64,000 nucleotides of DNA, taken from positions 5,629,001-5,693,000 of the forward strand of contig NZ_CP012382.1 in the NCBI RefSeq assembly GCF_001267885.1, given 5' to 3'. Each line of letters starts with the position of its first letter. The first letter of the stretch is position 1. Position numbers and translations under genes: made by a program. This DNA comes from Streptomyces ambofaciens ATCC 23877. GTDB lineage: Bacteria; Actinomycetota; Actinomycetes; Streptomycetales; Streptomycetaceae. Shown here piece by piece: positions 47,469 to 56,155 of the stretch. The notes below the pieces were generated by a model. That model saw only the letters and a program-made list of their open reading frames with translations, was not told the origin of the DNA and did not search any database.

Positions 47469-49916
47469 GTGACGGGTACGGACGTGACGAAAGAAGCAGA
47501 GGACTCGGGACCCAGCGGCTACGCGGCGGCCCGGCTGCGCCTCCTCACCGAGGGGGCGCGGCCCGGGCCGCCGCGCCGTTCCGCCCTCGCCGGACTGACG
47601 GACGACTGGCTGTCCGGCCTCGTCGCCGCGGCGGGCGGTCCGGCCCGGGGCGTCGCCCTGGTCGCCGTCGGCGGCTACGGCCGGGGCGAGCTGTCCCCGC
47701 GCAGCGACCTGGACCTGCTCCTGCTGCACGACGGCGGCGACGAGAAGGCGGTCGCCGCCCTGGCCGACCGTCTCTGGTACCCGGTCTGGGACCTCGGCCT
47801 CGCCCTGGACCACTCCGTGCGCACGCCGGCCCAGGCCCGGAAGACGGCGGGCGAGGACCTGAAGGTCCAGCTCGGTCTCCTCGACGCCCGCCACCTCGCC
47901 GGCGACGCGGGCCTGACCGCCGGACTGCGTACGGCCGTCCTCGCCGACTGGCGCAACCAGGCCCCCAGGCGCCTCCCCGAGCTCCGGGACCTGTGCGCGC
48001 AGCGCGCCGAACGCCAGGGCGAGCTGCAGTACCTGCTGGAGCCCGACCTCAAGGAGGCCCGGGGCGGTCTGCGCGACGCCACCGCCCTGCGCGCGGTCGC
48101 CGCCTCCTGGCTGGCCGACGCCCCGCGCGAGGGTCTCGCCGACGCCCGGCGCCGACTGCTCGACGTACGGGACGCGCTGCACCTGGCGACGGGGCGGGCG
48201 ACCGACCGCCTGGCCCTCCAGGAGCAGGACCAGGTGGCCGCCGAGCTCGGCCTGCTGGACGCCGACGCCCTGCTCCGGCAGGTGTACGAGGCGGCGCGCG
48301 TCATCTCCTACGCCGGCGACGTCACCTGGCGCGAGGTGGGGCGTGTCCTGCGTGCGCGGTCCGGGCGGCCCAGGCTCCGCGCCATGCTGGGCGGAGGGAA
48401 GCCCGCGCCCGAGCGTTCCCCGCTCGCCGAGGGCGTCGTCGAGCAGGACGGCGAGGTGGTGCTCGCCCGCACCGCACGACCCGAACGCGATCCCGTGCTC
48501 CCGCTGCGGGCCGCGGCCGCCGCCGCGCAGGCCGGGCTCCCGCTCTCCCTGCACGCCGTGCGACGCCTCGCGGCCACCGCACGCCCGCTGCCCGCGCCCT
48601 GGCCCGCCGAGGCGCGCGAGCAGCTGGTGACCCTGCTCGGCTCGGGCCGGCCCACGGTGCAGGTCTGGGAGGCGCTGGAGGCCGAGGGGCTGATCACCCG
48701 GCTCCTGCCCGACTGGGAGCGGGTGCGCTGCCGTCCCCAGCGCAACGCCGTGCACCTGTGGACCGTCGACCGGCACCTGATCGAGACCGCGGTGCGCGCC
48801 GCCGGCTTCACCCGCCGTGTCCACCGGCCCGACCTGCTGCTGGTCGCCGCGCTGCTGCACGACATCGGCAAGGGCTGGCCCGGCGACCACTCCGTGGCCG
48901 GCGAGACCATCGCGCGGGACGTGGCCGCCCGCATCGGCTTCGACCGCGCGGACGCGGCCGTCCTCGCCACCCTCGTACGCCACCACCTGCTGCTCGTCGA
49001 GACCGCCACCCGGCGGGACCTGGACGACCCGGCGACCGTGCGGGCGGTCGCCGAGGCGGTCGGCACCGAGCACACCCTGGAGTTGCTGCACGCCCTGACG
49101 GAGGCGGACGCGCTGGCCACCGGGCCTGCCGCCTGGTCGTCCTGGCGCGGCTCCCTCGTCGCCGACCTGGTGAAGCGCGTCTCGGCGGTGCTGGCGGGGG
49201 ACCCGCTGGAGGAGCCCGAGGCCGCCGCGCCCACCGCCGAGCAGGAGCGGCTCGCCGTCGAGGCCTTCCGCACCGGCGGACCGGTCCTGGCCCTGCGTGC
49301 CCAGACCGAGCCGCCCACCGCCCCAGGGCCGGGGGACGACCCGGAGCCGCTCGGCGTGGAGCTGCTGATCGCGGTACCCGACCAGACGGGCGTGCTCCCC
49401 GCGGTGGCCGGGGTCCTGGCCATGCACCGGCTGACCGTCCGCACCGCCGAGCTGCGGTCCCTCCCCCTGCCGGACGGCGTCGAGGGCTCCGTCCTGCTGC
49501 TGGACTGGCGCGTCGCCGCCGAGTACGGCTCCCTGCCCCAGGCCACCCGCCTGCGCGCCGACCTGGTCAGGGCCCTGGACGGCACCCTGGACATCGCCGG
49601 CCGGCTCGCCGAACGGGACGCCGCCTACCCCCGGCGCCGGGGCGTGGAGCCGCCCCCGCCCCGGGTGACGGTCGCCCCGGCCGCGTCCCGGCTGGCCACC
49701 GTGATCGAGGTCCGCGCCCAGGACGCGCCGGGGCTGCTGTTCCGGCTCGGGCGGGCGCTGGAGGCGGCGGGGGTGCGGGTGCGCAGCGCGCACGCCTCGA
49801 CGCTGGGCTCCAACGCCGTGGACGCCTTCTACGTCACCGGCCCGGAGGGCGCGCGGCTGCCGGGGGAGGAGGCGGGGGACGTGGCGCGGGCGCTGGAGGA
49901 GGCGCTGCGGGCGTGA
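47469..49916 (+). CDS. glnD: PII adenylyl/uridylyltransferase GlnD
   Basis: 815 residues from GTG. It is a bifunctional enzyme that modifies and de-modifies GlnK; in actinobacteria it transfers AMP rather than UMP. The nucleotidyltransferase motif VGGYGRGELSPRSDLDLLLL lies at about 59-78. A helical linker with EPDLKEARGGLRDATALR follows. The HD hydrolase domain has LLHDIGKGWPGDHS near 464. Two C-terminal ACT domains have VPDQTGVLPAVAGVLA and AQDAPGLLFRLGRALE. It is third in the amtB operon. Confidence 0.95.
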   Translation: MTGTDVTKEAEDSGPSGYAAARLRLLTEGARPGPPRRSALAGLTDDWLSGLVAAAGGPARGVALVAVGGYGRGELSPRSDLDLLLLHDGGDEKAVAALADRLWYPVWDLGLALDHSVRTPAQARKTAGEDLKVQLGLLDARHLAGDAGLTAGLRTAVLADWRNQAPRRLPELRDLCAQRAERQGELQYLLEPDLKEARGGLRDATALRAVAASWLADAPREGLADARRRLLDVRDALHLATGRATDRLALQEQDQVAAELGLLDADALLRQVYEAARVISYAGDVTWREVGRVLRARSGRPRLRAMLGGGKPAPERSPLAEGVVEQDGEVVLARTARPERDPVLPLRAAAAAAQAGLPLSLHAVRRLAATARPLPAPWPAEAREQLVTLLGSGRPTVQVWEALEAEGLITRLLPDWERVRCRPQRNAVHLWTVDRHLIETAVRAAGFTRRVHRPDLLLVAALLHDIGKGWPGDHSVAGETIARDVAARIGFDRADAAVLATLVRHHLLLVETATRRDLDDPATVRAVAEAVGTEHTLELLHALTEADALATGPAAWSSWRGSLVADLVKRVSAVLAGDPLEEPEAAAPTAEQERLAVEAFRTGGPVLALRAQTEPPTAPGPGDDPEPLGVELLIAVPDQTGVLPAVAGVLAMHRLTVRTAELRSLPLPDGVEGSVLLLDWRVAAEYGSLPQATRLRADLVRALDGTLDIAGRLAERDAAYPRRRGVEPPPPRVTVAPAASRLATVIEVRAQDAPGLLFRLGRALEAAGVRVRSAHASTLGSNAVDAFYVTGPEGARLPGEEAGDVARALEEALRA

Positions 49917-49946
49917 CCTTGCGGTCATGGTGTGCGTTGATCGGAC

Positions 49947-50037
49947 ATGCTCCCCGCTCGTGCGGGGATGGTCCGCCGGCTCAGCAAGTGCTGAAGACGG
50001 TCAAGGCGTGCTCCCCGCACACGCGGGGTTCTGGTCC
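49947..50037 (+). CRISPR. Two degenerate type I-E-like CRISPR repeats with one 33-base spacer
   Basis: Repeat 1 at 49947-49974 (28 bases) has CTCCCCG, a variable loop and CGGGGATGGTCC. Repeat 2 at 50008-50037 begins GTGCTCCCCGCACACGCGGGG and ends TGGTCC with a two-base insertion. The starts are exactly 61 bases apart and the spacer is 33 bases, the geometry of Streptomyces type I-E arrays. There are no cas genes in the window. The end of repeat 2 is also part of the next hairpin. Confidence 0.6.
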
Positions 50038-50065
50038 CTGTCCGCTCCCCGTAGCGGGCAGGGAC
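50034..50065 (+). terminator. Hairpin between glnD and ffh
   Basis: GTCCCTGTCCGCT pairs over 13 positions (one G-T) with AGCGGGCAGGGAC around loop CCCCGT, followed by ACTTTG. A plausible terminator of amtB-glnK-glnD. Confidence 0.65.
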
Positions 50066-50135
50066 ACTTTGCTTGCCAGGCCGGATACCCTGGAGGGCGA
50101 CCCACACCAACGCCGACGCGAGGACCTACGCCGCC

Positions 50136-51686
50136 GTGTTCGATACTCTCTCCGACCGCCTGTCAGCCACCTTCAAATCCCTCCGGGGCAAAGGACGGCT
50201 GACCGAGGCGGACATCGACGCCACGGCCCGCGAGATCCGCATCGCGCTCCTCGAAGCCGACGTCGCCCTGCCCGTCGTGCGTGCCTTCATCAAGAAGGTC
50301 AAGGAGCGCTCCCTGGGCGCCGAGGTCTCCAAGGCGCTGAATCCCGCGCAACAGATCGTCAAGATCGTCAACGAGGAACTGGTCGGCATCCTCGGCGGCG
50401 AGACCCGCCGCCTGCGCTTCGCCAAGCAGCCCCCGACCGTGATCATGCTGGCCGGTCTCCAGGGTGCCGGTAAGACCACCCTCGCGGGCAAGCTGGGCCG
50501 GTGGCTCAAGGAGCAGGGCCACTCGCCGCTCCTGGTCGCCTGTGACCTCCAGCGCCCGAACGCCGTCAACCAGCTCAGCGTCGTCGCCGAGCGCGCCGGC
50601 GTGGCGGTCTACGCGCCCGAGCCGGGCAACGGCGTGGGTGACCCGGTCAAGGTCGCCAAGGACTCCATCGAGTTCGCCAAGGCCAAGGTCCACGACCTGG
50701 TCATCGTCGACACCGCCGGCCGCCTGGGCATCGACCAGGAGCTGATGCAGCAGGCCGCGGACATCCGCGACGCGGTCAGCCCCGACGAGATCCTCTTCGT
50801 CGTCGACGCCATGATCGGTCAGGACGCGGTCAACACCGCCGAGTCCTTCCGCGACGGCGTCGGCTTCGACGGCGTGGTGCTCTCCAAGCTCGACGGTGAC
50901 GCCCGCGGTGGTGCGGCCCTGTCGATCGCCTCGGTGACCGGCAAGCCGATCATGTTCGCGTCCAACGGCGAGAAGCTCGAGGACTTCGACGCCTTCCACC
51001 CTGACCGGATGGCCTCCCGCATCCTCGACATGGGTGACCTGCTCACCCTGATCGAGCAGGCGGAGAAGACGTTCAGCCAGGAAGAGGCCGAGAAGATGGC
51101 CTCCAAGCTGGCGTCCAAGAAGGGCCAGGACTTCACCCTGGACGACTTCCTGGCCCAGATGGAGCAGGTCCGGAAGATGGGCAGCATCAGCAAGCTGCTC
51201 GGCATGCTCCCGGGCATGGGCCAGATGAAGGACCAGATCAACAACCTCGACGAGCGCGACGTCGACCGCACGGCCGCCATCATCAAGTCGATGACCCCGG
51301 CCGAGCGCCAGGAGCCGACGATCATCAACGGCTCGCGCCGCGCCCGTATCGCCAAGGGCTCCGGCGTCGACGTCAGCGCGGTGAAGGGCCTGGTCGAACG
51401 GTTCTTCGAGGCCCGCAAGATGATGTCCCGCATGGCCCAGGGCGGCGGTATGCCCGGCATGCCGGGGATGCCGGGCATGGGCGGCGGCCCCGGCCGGCAG
51501 AAGAAGCAGCAGAAGAAGACCAAGGGCAAGCAGCGCTCCGGCAACCCGATGAAGCGCAAGCAGCAGGAGCAGGAGGAGGCCGCCCGCCGCGCCGCCGCCG
51601 CGCAGAACGGCGGCGCCTTCGGACTGCCCCAGCAGGGCGGCCAGGACTTCGAGCTGCCGGACGAGTTCAAGAAGTTCATGGGCTGA
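50136..51686 (+). CDS. ffh: Signal recognition particle protein Ffh
   Basis: 516 residues from GTG (VFDTLSDRLSATFKSL). The open frame reaches back to 50073, but that part translates the hairpin region. It is the SRP54 GTPase that binds signal peptides and 4.5S RNA and docks on FtsY. N domain; G domain with GLQGAGKTTLAGKLG, CDLQRPNAVNQL, VDTAGRLGID and LSKLDGDARGG; then a methionine-rich M domain (about 320-435) with LLGMLPGMGQMK and GSRRARIAKGSG. The tail has MPGMPGMPGMGGGPG and a Lys/Gln-rich segment. Confidence 0.97.
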   Translation: MFDTLSDRLSATFKSLRGKGRLTEADIDATAREIRIALLEADVALPVVRAFIKKVKERSLGAEVSKALNPAQQIVKIVNEELVGILGGETRRLRFAKQPPTVIMLAGLQGAGKTTLAGKLGRWLKEQGHSPLLVACDLQRPNAVNQLSVVAERAGVAVYAPEPGNGVGDPVKVAKDSIEFAKAKVHDLVIVDTAGRLGIDQELMQQAADIRDAVSPDEILFVVDAMIGQDAVNTAESFRDGVGFDGVVLSKLDGDARGGAALSIASVTGKPIMFASNGEKLEDFDAFHPDRMASRILDMGDLLTLIEQAEKTFSQEEAEKMASKLASKKGQDFTLDDFLAQMEQVRKMGSISKLLGMLPGMGQMKDQINNLDERDVDRTAAIIKSMTPAERQEPTIINGSRRARIAKGSGVDVSAVKGLVERFFEARKMMSRMAQGGGMPGMPGMPGMGGGPGRQKKQQKKTKGKQRSGNPMKRKQQEQEEAARRAAAAQNGGAFGLPQQGGQDFELPDEFKKFMG

Positions 51687-51705
51687 CGCCTGGGCCCGTA
51701 CGGCA

Positions 51706-51745
51706 CCGGGGGCGTCCCGCGCGAAGAAGCGCGGGGCGCCCCCGG
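51706..51745 (+). terminator. Terminator after ffh
   Basis: Seventeen-base arms (starting CCGGGGGCGTCCC) with one wobble pair around loop GAAGAA, 20 bases after ffh. Confidence 0.8.
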
Positions 51746-51804
51746 CGTCGTACGGCGCCGTACACCCACATGCCTGCGCGGCTTTCCTGTCGTAACGTCC
51801 GGAT

Positions 51805-53748
51805 ATGACCAACCCGTCCCCGCCGCGCAAGGCCCCCGAGCCGCCCTGGCGCACCGAGGGCACGCCCGACGAGCCGCCCAAGCCGCCGCCCGGCAGACGG
51901 ATGCGCGGCGGCTGGTGGAACCTGGCCCTGGCCGCGCTGATCGTCTACCTCATCGCCAACCTCGTGCTCTCCTTCTTCAACGAGGGCGACGAGCCGACCA
52001 TCTCCTACACGGAGTTCAGCAAGCAGGTCGACGAGGGCAACGTCAGCAAGATCTACGCCAAGGGCGACGCGATCCAGGGCCAGCTGAAGAAGGCCCGGGA
52101 CAATCCCGAGGGCGACGGGAGCTACACCAAGTTCACCACCGAGCGGCCGACCTTCGCCGACGACCGGCTCTGGGACGACCTGACCGAGCACGGCGTCACC
52201 GTCACGGCCGAACCCGTCGTCCAGCAGCGCAGCTTCCTGGTCAATCTTCTGATCGCACTGGCCCCGATGCTGCTCCTGGTGGTGCTGTGGATCTTCATCG
52301 CGCGGCGTATGAGGGGCGCTCTCGGCGGTGGCGCCGGCGGCATGCTCGGCCGCAAGGCGCCGCCCAAGCCGGTCGAGCTGGAGGCCGGCGAGCCGCGCAC
52401 GACCTTCGCCGACGTGGCAGGGATCGACGAGGTCGAGGGTGAGCTCAGCGACGTCGTCGACTTCCTGAAGAACCCCGACGCGTACCGCCGCATGGGCGCC
52501 AAGATGCCCCGGGGCGTCCTGCTGTCCGGCCCGCCCGGCACCGGGAAGACCCTCCTCGCGCGCGCGGTCGCCGGGGAGGCGGGGGTGCCGTTCTTCTCCG
52601 CGTCGGCGTCCGAGTTCATCGAGATGATCGTGGGCGTGGGCGCCTCCCGGGTGCGGGAGCTGTTCGCCGAGGCGCGCAAGGTGGCACCGTCGATCATCTT
52701 CATCGACGAGATCGACACCATCGGCCGCGCGAGGGGCGGCGGCTCCGGCATGGGCGGCCACGACGAGCGCGAGCAGACCCTGAACCAGATCCTCACGGAG
52801 ATGGACGGCTTCTCCGGCGCCGAGGGCGTGATCGTCATCGCCGCCACCAACCGCGCCGACATCCTGGACCCGGCCCTGACCCGGCCCGGCCGCTTCGACC
52901 GCCTGGTCAACGTCTCGCCGCCGGACCGGGGCGGCCGCAAGGCGATCCTGGAGATCCACACCCGCGAGATCCCGCTCGCCCCGGACGTCGACCTGACCCA
53001 GGTGGCCCGCACGACCCCGGGCATGACCGGCGCCGAACTCGCCAACCTGGCCAACGAGGCCGCACTGCTGGCGGTCAAGCGGAAGCAGGACCGGGTGACG
53101 CAGGCGAACCTCTCCGAGGCCCTGGAGAAGGTCCAGCTGGGCGCCGAACGCCCCCTGGTGATGCCCGAGGAGGAACGCCGGCGCACCGCCTACCACGAGA
53201 GCGGACACGCCCTGCTGGGCATGCTGCAACCGGGCGCCGACCCCGTTCGCAAGATCACCATCGTGCCGCGCGGACGGGCGCTCGGGGTGACGCTCTCCAC
53301 GCCGGACTCGGACAAGTACGCGTACACGGAGGAGTACCTGCGCGGACGGATCATCGGCGCGCTCGGTGGCATGGCGGCCGAGCAGGTGGTGTATGACGTG
53401 ATCACCACCGGCTCGGAGAGCGACCTCGAACAGGTCACCCGGATCGCGCGCGGCATGGTCGGCCGCTGGGGCATGAGCGAACGGGTCGGCCGGCTCTCCG
53501 CACTCCCCGGCGACGCCCAGCAGGCCTACGGCCTCGCCGCCGCCCCGGGGACCCTCGACGCCATCGACGGCGAGATGCGGCGGGTCGTCGACGAGTGCTA
53601 CGCGGAGGCCGTGCGCAAGCTGCGCGACCACCGCGCACAGCTCGACGCGCTGGCCGAGGCGCTGCTGGCCGACGAGACGCTGGAGGAGGCGGACGCGTAC
53701 CGGATCGCCGGGATCACACGGTCGGCCAGGGACGTCCTGGAGGCGTGA
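51805..53748 (+). CDS. FtsH-family membrane ATP-dependent zinc protease
   Basis: 647 residues from ATG. A Pro-rich cytoplasmic lead precedes helix 1 (about 38-57, WNLALAALIVYLIANLVLSF). An extracytoplasmic domain and helix 2 (about 147-168) follow. The AAA+ module has Walker A GPPGTGKT near 242, Walker B IIFIDEIDTIG and second-region-of-homology arginines in LTRPGRFDR. The protease domain has zinc site HESGH at 464-468 and a downstream acidic ligand in SESDLEQVTRIARGMV. It degrades membrane and short-lived proteins. Streptomyces have a second FtsH elsewhere. The gene end is part of a 33-base direct repeat. Confidence 0.94.
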   Translation: MTNPSPPRKAPEPPWRTEGTPDEPPKPPPGRRMRGGWWNLALAALIVYLIANLVLSFFNEGDEPTISYTEFSKQVDEGNVSKIYAKGDAIQGQLKKARDNPEGDGSYTKFTTERPTFADDRLWDDLTEHGVTVTAEPVVQQRSFLVNLLIALAPMLLLVVLWIFIARRMRGALGGGAGGMLGRKAPPKPVELEAGEPRTTFADVAGIDEVEGELSDVVDFLKNPDAYRRMGAKMPRGVLLSGPPGTGKTLLARAVAGEAGVPFFSASASEFIEMIVGVGASRVRELFAEARKVAPSIIFIDEIDTIGRARGGGSGMGGHDEREQTLNQILTEMDGFSGAEGVIVIAATNRADILDPALTRPGRFDRLVNVSPPDRGGRKAILEIHTREIPLAPDVDLTQVARTTPGMTGAELANLANEAALLAVKRKQDRVTQANLSEALEKVQLGAERPLVMPEEERRRTAYHESGHALLGMLQPGADPVRKITIVPRGRALGVTLSTPDSDKYAYTEEYLRGRIIGALGGMAAEQVVYDVITTGSESDLEQVTRIARGMVGRWGMSERVGRLSALPGDAQQAYGLAAAPGTLDAIDGEMRRVVDECYAEAVRKLRDHRAQLDALAEALLADETLEEADAYRIAGITRSARDVLEA

Positions 53749-53792
53749 GCGCGGTCGGCCAGGGACGTCCCGGAGCGTGAGCGCGGTCGGCC
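53719..53792. repeat. 33-base direct repeat copying the end of the ftsH-like gene
   Basis: The last 30 coding bases plus stop region (CGGTCGGCCAGGGACGTCC then GGAGGCGTGAGCG) recur at 53752-53783 with one substitution and one deletion, and CGGTCGGCC starts a third partial copy at 53784. The extra copy lies just outside the gene. Confidence 0.85.
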
Positions 53793-53811
53793 GCCGCTCG
53801 CGGGGGACCGC

Positions 53812-54411
53812 TTACGCGCGCGGGAACTTCCAGACCCAGGGCCCGCCGTCCTCCTCCGACCAGTGCACCTCCACGCTCGTGGCGTCCGCGGGGATCAGGT
53901 AGGTCTCGCAGAAGACGTGGCGCTCGCCCTGCCTCCAGCTCTTCACGTCGTACGGGTCCTCGCAGCCCGGGGCGTCGTCCGGGGCGCCGACGAGGACGGC
54001 GCCGCGCTGCCCGTCGGCGAAGACCGCGGTGGCGTCGTGGACCTCGGAGCCCCCGGTGAGGGCCGGGCCGCCTCGATGCGTGTACGTGACGTGCGCGACC
54101 GCCGGCACCTTGCCCTTCGCGTCCGCCGCGTCCGCCACCGCCCCGGCGGCCTCCGCCTCCGTGCCCACGTCCACCTTCCGCGCCACGACCTCGTAGGTGA
54201 CCTCGCCGGGTTCCTCCGCGACCTTCCCCGTCACGGCCTCGCCCGTCGCCACGTCGCCGCCCGACGCCGCGCGCGGGGGAGAGGCCGGGGCCTCCGGGCC
54301 GGCCGCACTCTTCGGGCCGGCGTCCTCGCCGGCCCCGTCCCCGCACGCGGTGAGGGCCAGGGCGAGGACGGCGACGGGCGCGGCGAGGCGCAACGGGCTC
54401 TTGTGGTGCAC
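53812..54411 (-). CDS. Predicted secreted lipoprotein of unknown function
   Basis: 199 residues from GTG, with CAGGAG 6 bases upstream. The N-terminus is a lipoprotein signal: HHKSPLR, a hydrophobic stretch LAAPVAVLALAL, and the lipobox LTAC with Cys23. A Gly/Ala-rich linker precedes an Ig- or DUF4352-like beta domain (VTYEVVARKVDVG, VAHVTYTHRGGPAL, DATAVFADGQRGAVL). Two Cys (in PGCEDPYD and HVFCETY) could form a disulphide. Anchored outside the membrane; ligand unknown. Confidence 0.85.
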   Translation of the reverse strand: MHHKSPLRLAAPVAVLALALTACGDGAGEDAGPKSAAGPEAPASPPRAASGGDVATGEAVTGKVAEEPGEVTYEVVARKVDVGTEAEAAGAVADAADAKGKVPAVAHVTYTHRGGPALTGGSEVHDATAVFADGQRGAVLVGAPDDAPGCEDPYDVKSWRQGERHVFCETYLIPADATSVEVHWSEEDGGPWVWKFPRA

Positions 54412-54615
54412 TACGGGCTCCTGTACGCAGATGTGTTCGTTCCCCGGGACGGTGGATCAGAGTAGAGCGCCGGGATCCACCGGGAGCGACCACGGAAGCC
54501 CTGGCCGGGATTGCGCACACGATGCACACCGGCACCGCGGGAAGCCCTTCAGGTGCCGCGCAGGCCGGGCGGGTCCGGCCGGAACCGTTCGTCGGGTCGT
54601 CGGGTGATCGGGTGG

Positions 54616-55485
54616 TCAGATCGTCCGGGCGATCAGGTACCGGAACACGTTCGGCATCCACACGGTCCCGTCCGACCGCTGGTGCGGATGCAGAGCCTCC
54701 GAGAGTTCCTTGTCGACCTGCTCCTGGTCGGTCGCCGCGATCGCCGCGTCGAACAGACCGGTCGACAGCAGTCCGCGCACCGCGCTGTCGACGCCGCCGT
54801 ACCCGAAGGGGCACGCCACCCGCCCCGAGCCGTCCGGCCTGAGCCCGGCGCGCTGGGCGACCTCCTCCAGGTCGTCGCGCAGGGCGGGGCGCCAGCTGCC
54901 CGCGCCGCGCAACGGGTCCGCGAGCTTGGTGGCCACCCGCAGCACCGACGTCGTCGCGCACCGCTCCGGCGGGCCCCAGCCGGCCAGCACCACGGCCGCC
55001 CCGCGCCCGGCCAGCGGCACGGTCTGCGCGAGCAGCTCGCCCAGCCCCTCCGAGTCGCCCGCCAGGCACCCGATGGGCTCGAAGGCGGTCACCAGGGTGA
55101 ACGCCGGAGCCGACGGGTCCGCCGCGTCCCGGGGCGCGCCCTCGACGACCCGGGCGGCGTCCGCACGCGCGCGTGCGTCCCGGCCCCCGGGCGCCTCGGG
55201 CAGCAACCGCTGCCGTGCCAGGTCGACGCGCTCCGGGAAGCGCGACTCGACACCGGTCACCGAGGCACCGCGCGAGGCGGCCATCAGCAGAGCCAGCCCG
55301 GACCCGCAGCCCAGCCCGAGCATCCTGGTGCCGCCGCCCACGTCCAGTCGCTCGTAGACGGCCTCGTAGAGCGGTACGAGCATCCGCTCCTGTATCTCGG
55401 ACCAGTCACGCGCGCGTGCACGCAGGTCCACGCGGGGCGTTGCCCCCGCGTGAGATGAGTGCTGCCGCACGAGCGTAGGTGTCAT
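54616..55485 (-). CDS. SAM-dependent methyltransferase, class I fold
   Basis: 289 residues from ATG (MTPTLVRQHSSH). The glycine-rich cofactor motif is TRMLGLGCGSGLALLMAASRGASVTGVE at about 50-78, with the acidic end of strand 2 in VESRFP. LVTAFEPIGCL forms the strand-4 region. The rest resembles ubiquinone/menaquinone-type small-molecule methyltransferases, but the substrate is not recognisable. It stands alone on the minus strand, about 130 bases upstream of the lipoprotein gene in reading order, so the two could be co-transcribed. Confidence 0.82.
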   Translation of the reverse strand: MTPTLVRQHSSHAGATPRVDLRARARDWSEIQERMLVPLYEAVYERLDVGGGTRMLGLGCGSGLALLMAASRGASVTGVESRFPERVDLARQRLLPEAPGGRDARARADAARVVEGAPRDAADPSAPAFTLVTAFEPIGCLAGDSEGLGELLAQTVPLAGRGAAVVLAGWGPPERCATTSVLRVATKLADPLRGAGSWRPALRDDLEEVAQRAGLRPDGSGRVACPFGYGGVDSAVRGLLSTGLFDAAIAATDQEQVDKELSEALHPHQRSDGTVWMPNVFRYLIARTI

Positions 55486-56155
55486 AGGAAAGCGCCCCAA
55501 TCGCCGAGTGTTGCCGCTGTGCCGGATTCGGTGGCCCCCGTGCAGTGCGCTCGCACTCCCCCCGTATGCCAGGAAACTCCGGGCTCGCCGTGGCGTCCAG
55601 TGGTAGCGGGCGCCGGTTTGCCCGGTGCCCGCCACAGTGGCGAGATTTCACTTCCCCGCAATGTGGGCCTGGCCGCGCGGTACCCGCGGTAGCACGCGGG
55701 TGACCCCTTCGTCGGATGGCCTGATCGGGGCGCTCGGCGATGACAGCGGGTCGCGACGAGGCGGAGGATGCGGTTCCGGCCAAGGTCGCCGGGCTCGGCG
55801 ACCGCCTCCCGGTGACGGAAACCGGCAGGGGGAGGGGCGGTACCGCACGCCGAGGGCACGCCCGGTAACCTCGCATCCGTCGAGGCGCCCGATCGGGTGG
55901 CGCCCCTCCGGTGGCACAGCGACCGAAACGCCCCTTGCGCATCGGGCGGCCCCACGCCCCCGGCGCGTGGACGGGCTCTACGCGCCGGCGCGTACGTCGG
56001 ACTACGCACCAGCTTGGTACGAGCTGTGAGGCTTCTCCGCAGATCAGCGCACCCGCCCTCGTCGGGACGCATCAGCGGCAACTGACGGGTACGTGCAAAT
56101 TATTTGGGATGCCCCGGAATAGGAACACAGCGGCACCCCGGCTCGTTGTCATTAC
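55486..56155. other. Divergent 670-base spacer, one possible tiny gene
   Basis: No recognised gene. A 42-codon frame at 55740-55868 (starts MTAGRDEAEDAVPAKVAG) has plausible codon use at first but only a weak GGGGCG upstream, so I leave it uncalled. Lower-GC patches at 55640-55670 and 56080-56130 are the likely promoters for the two flanking divergent genes. Confidence 0.5.

Noticed and set aside
55740..55868. 42-codon frame in the methyltransferase-HExxH spacer
   Set aside because: Only a weak ribosome binding site and no recognisable pattern. Mentioned with the spacer but not called as a gene.
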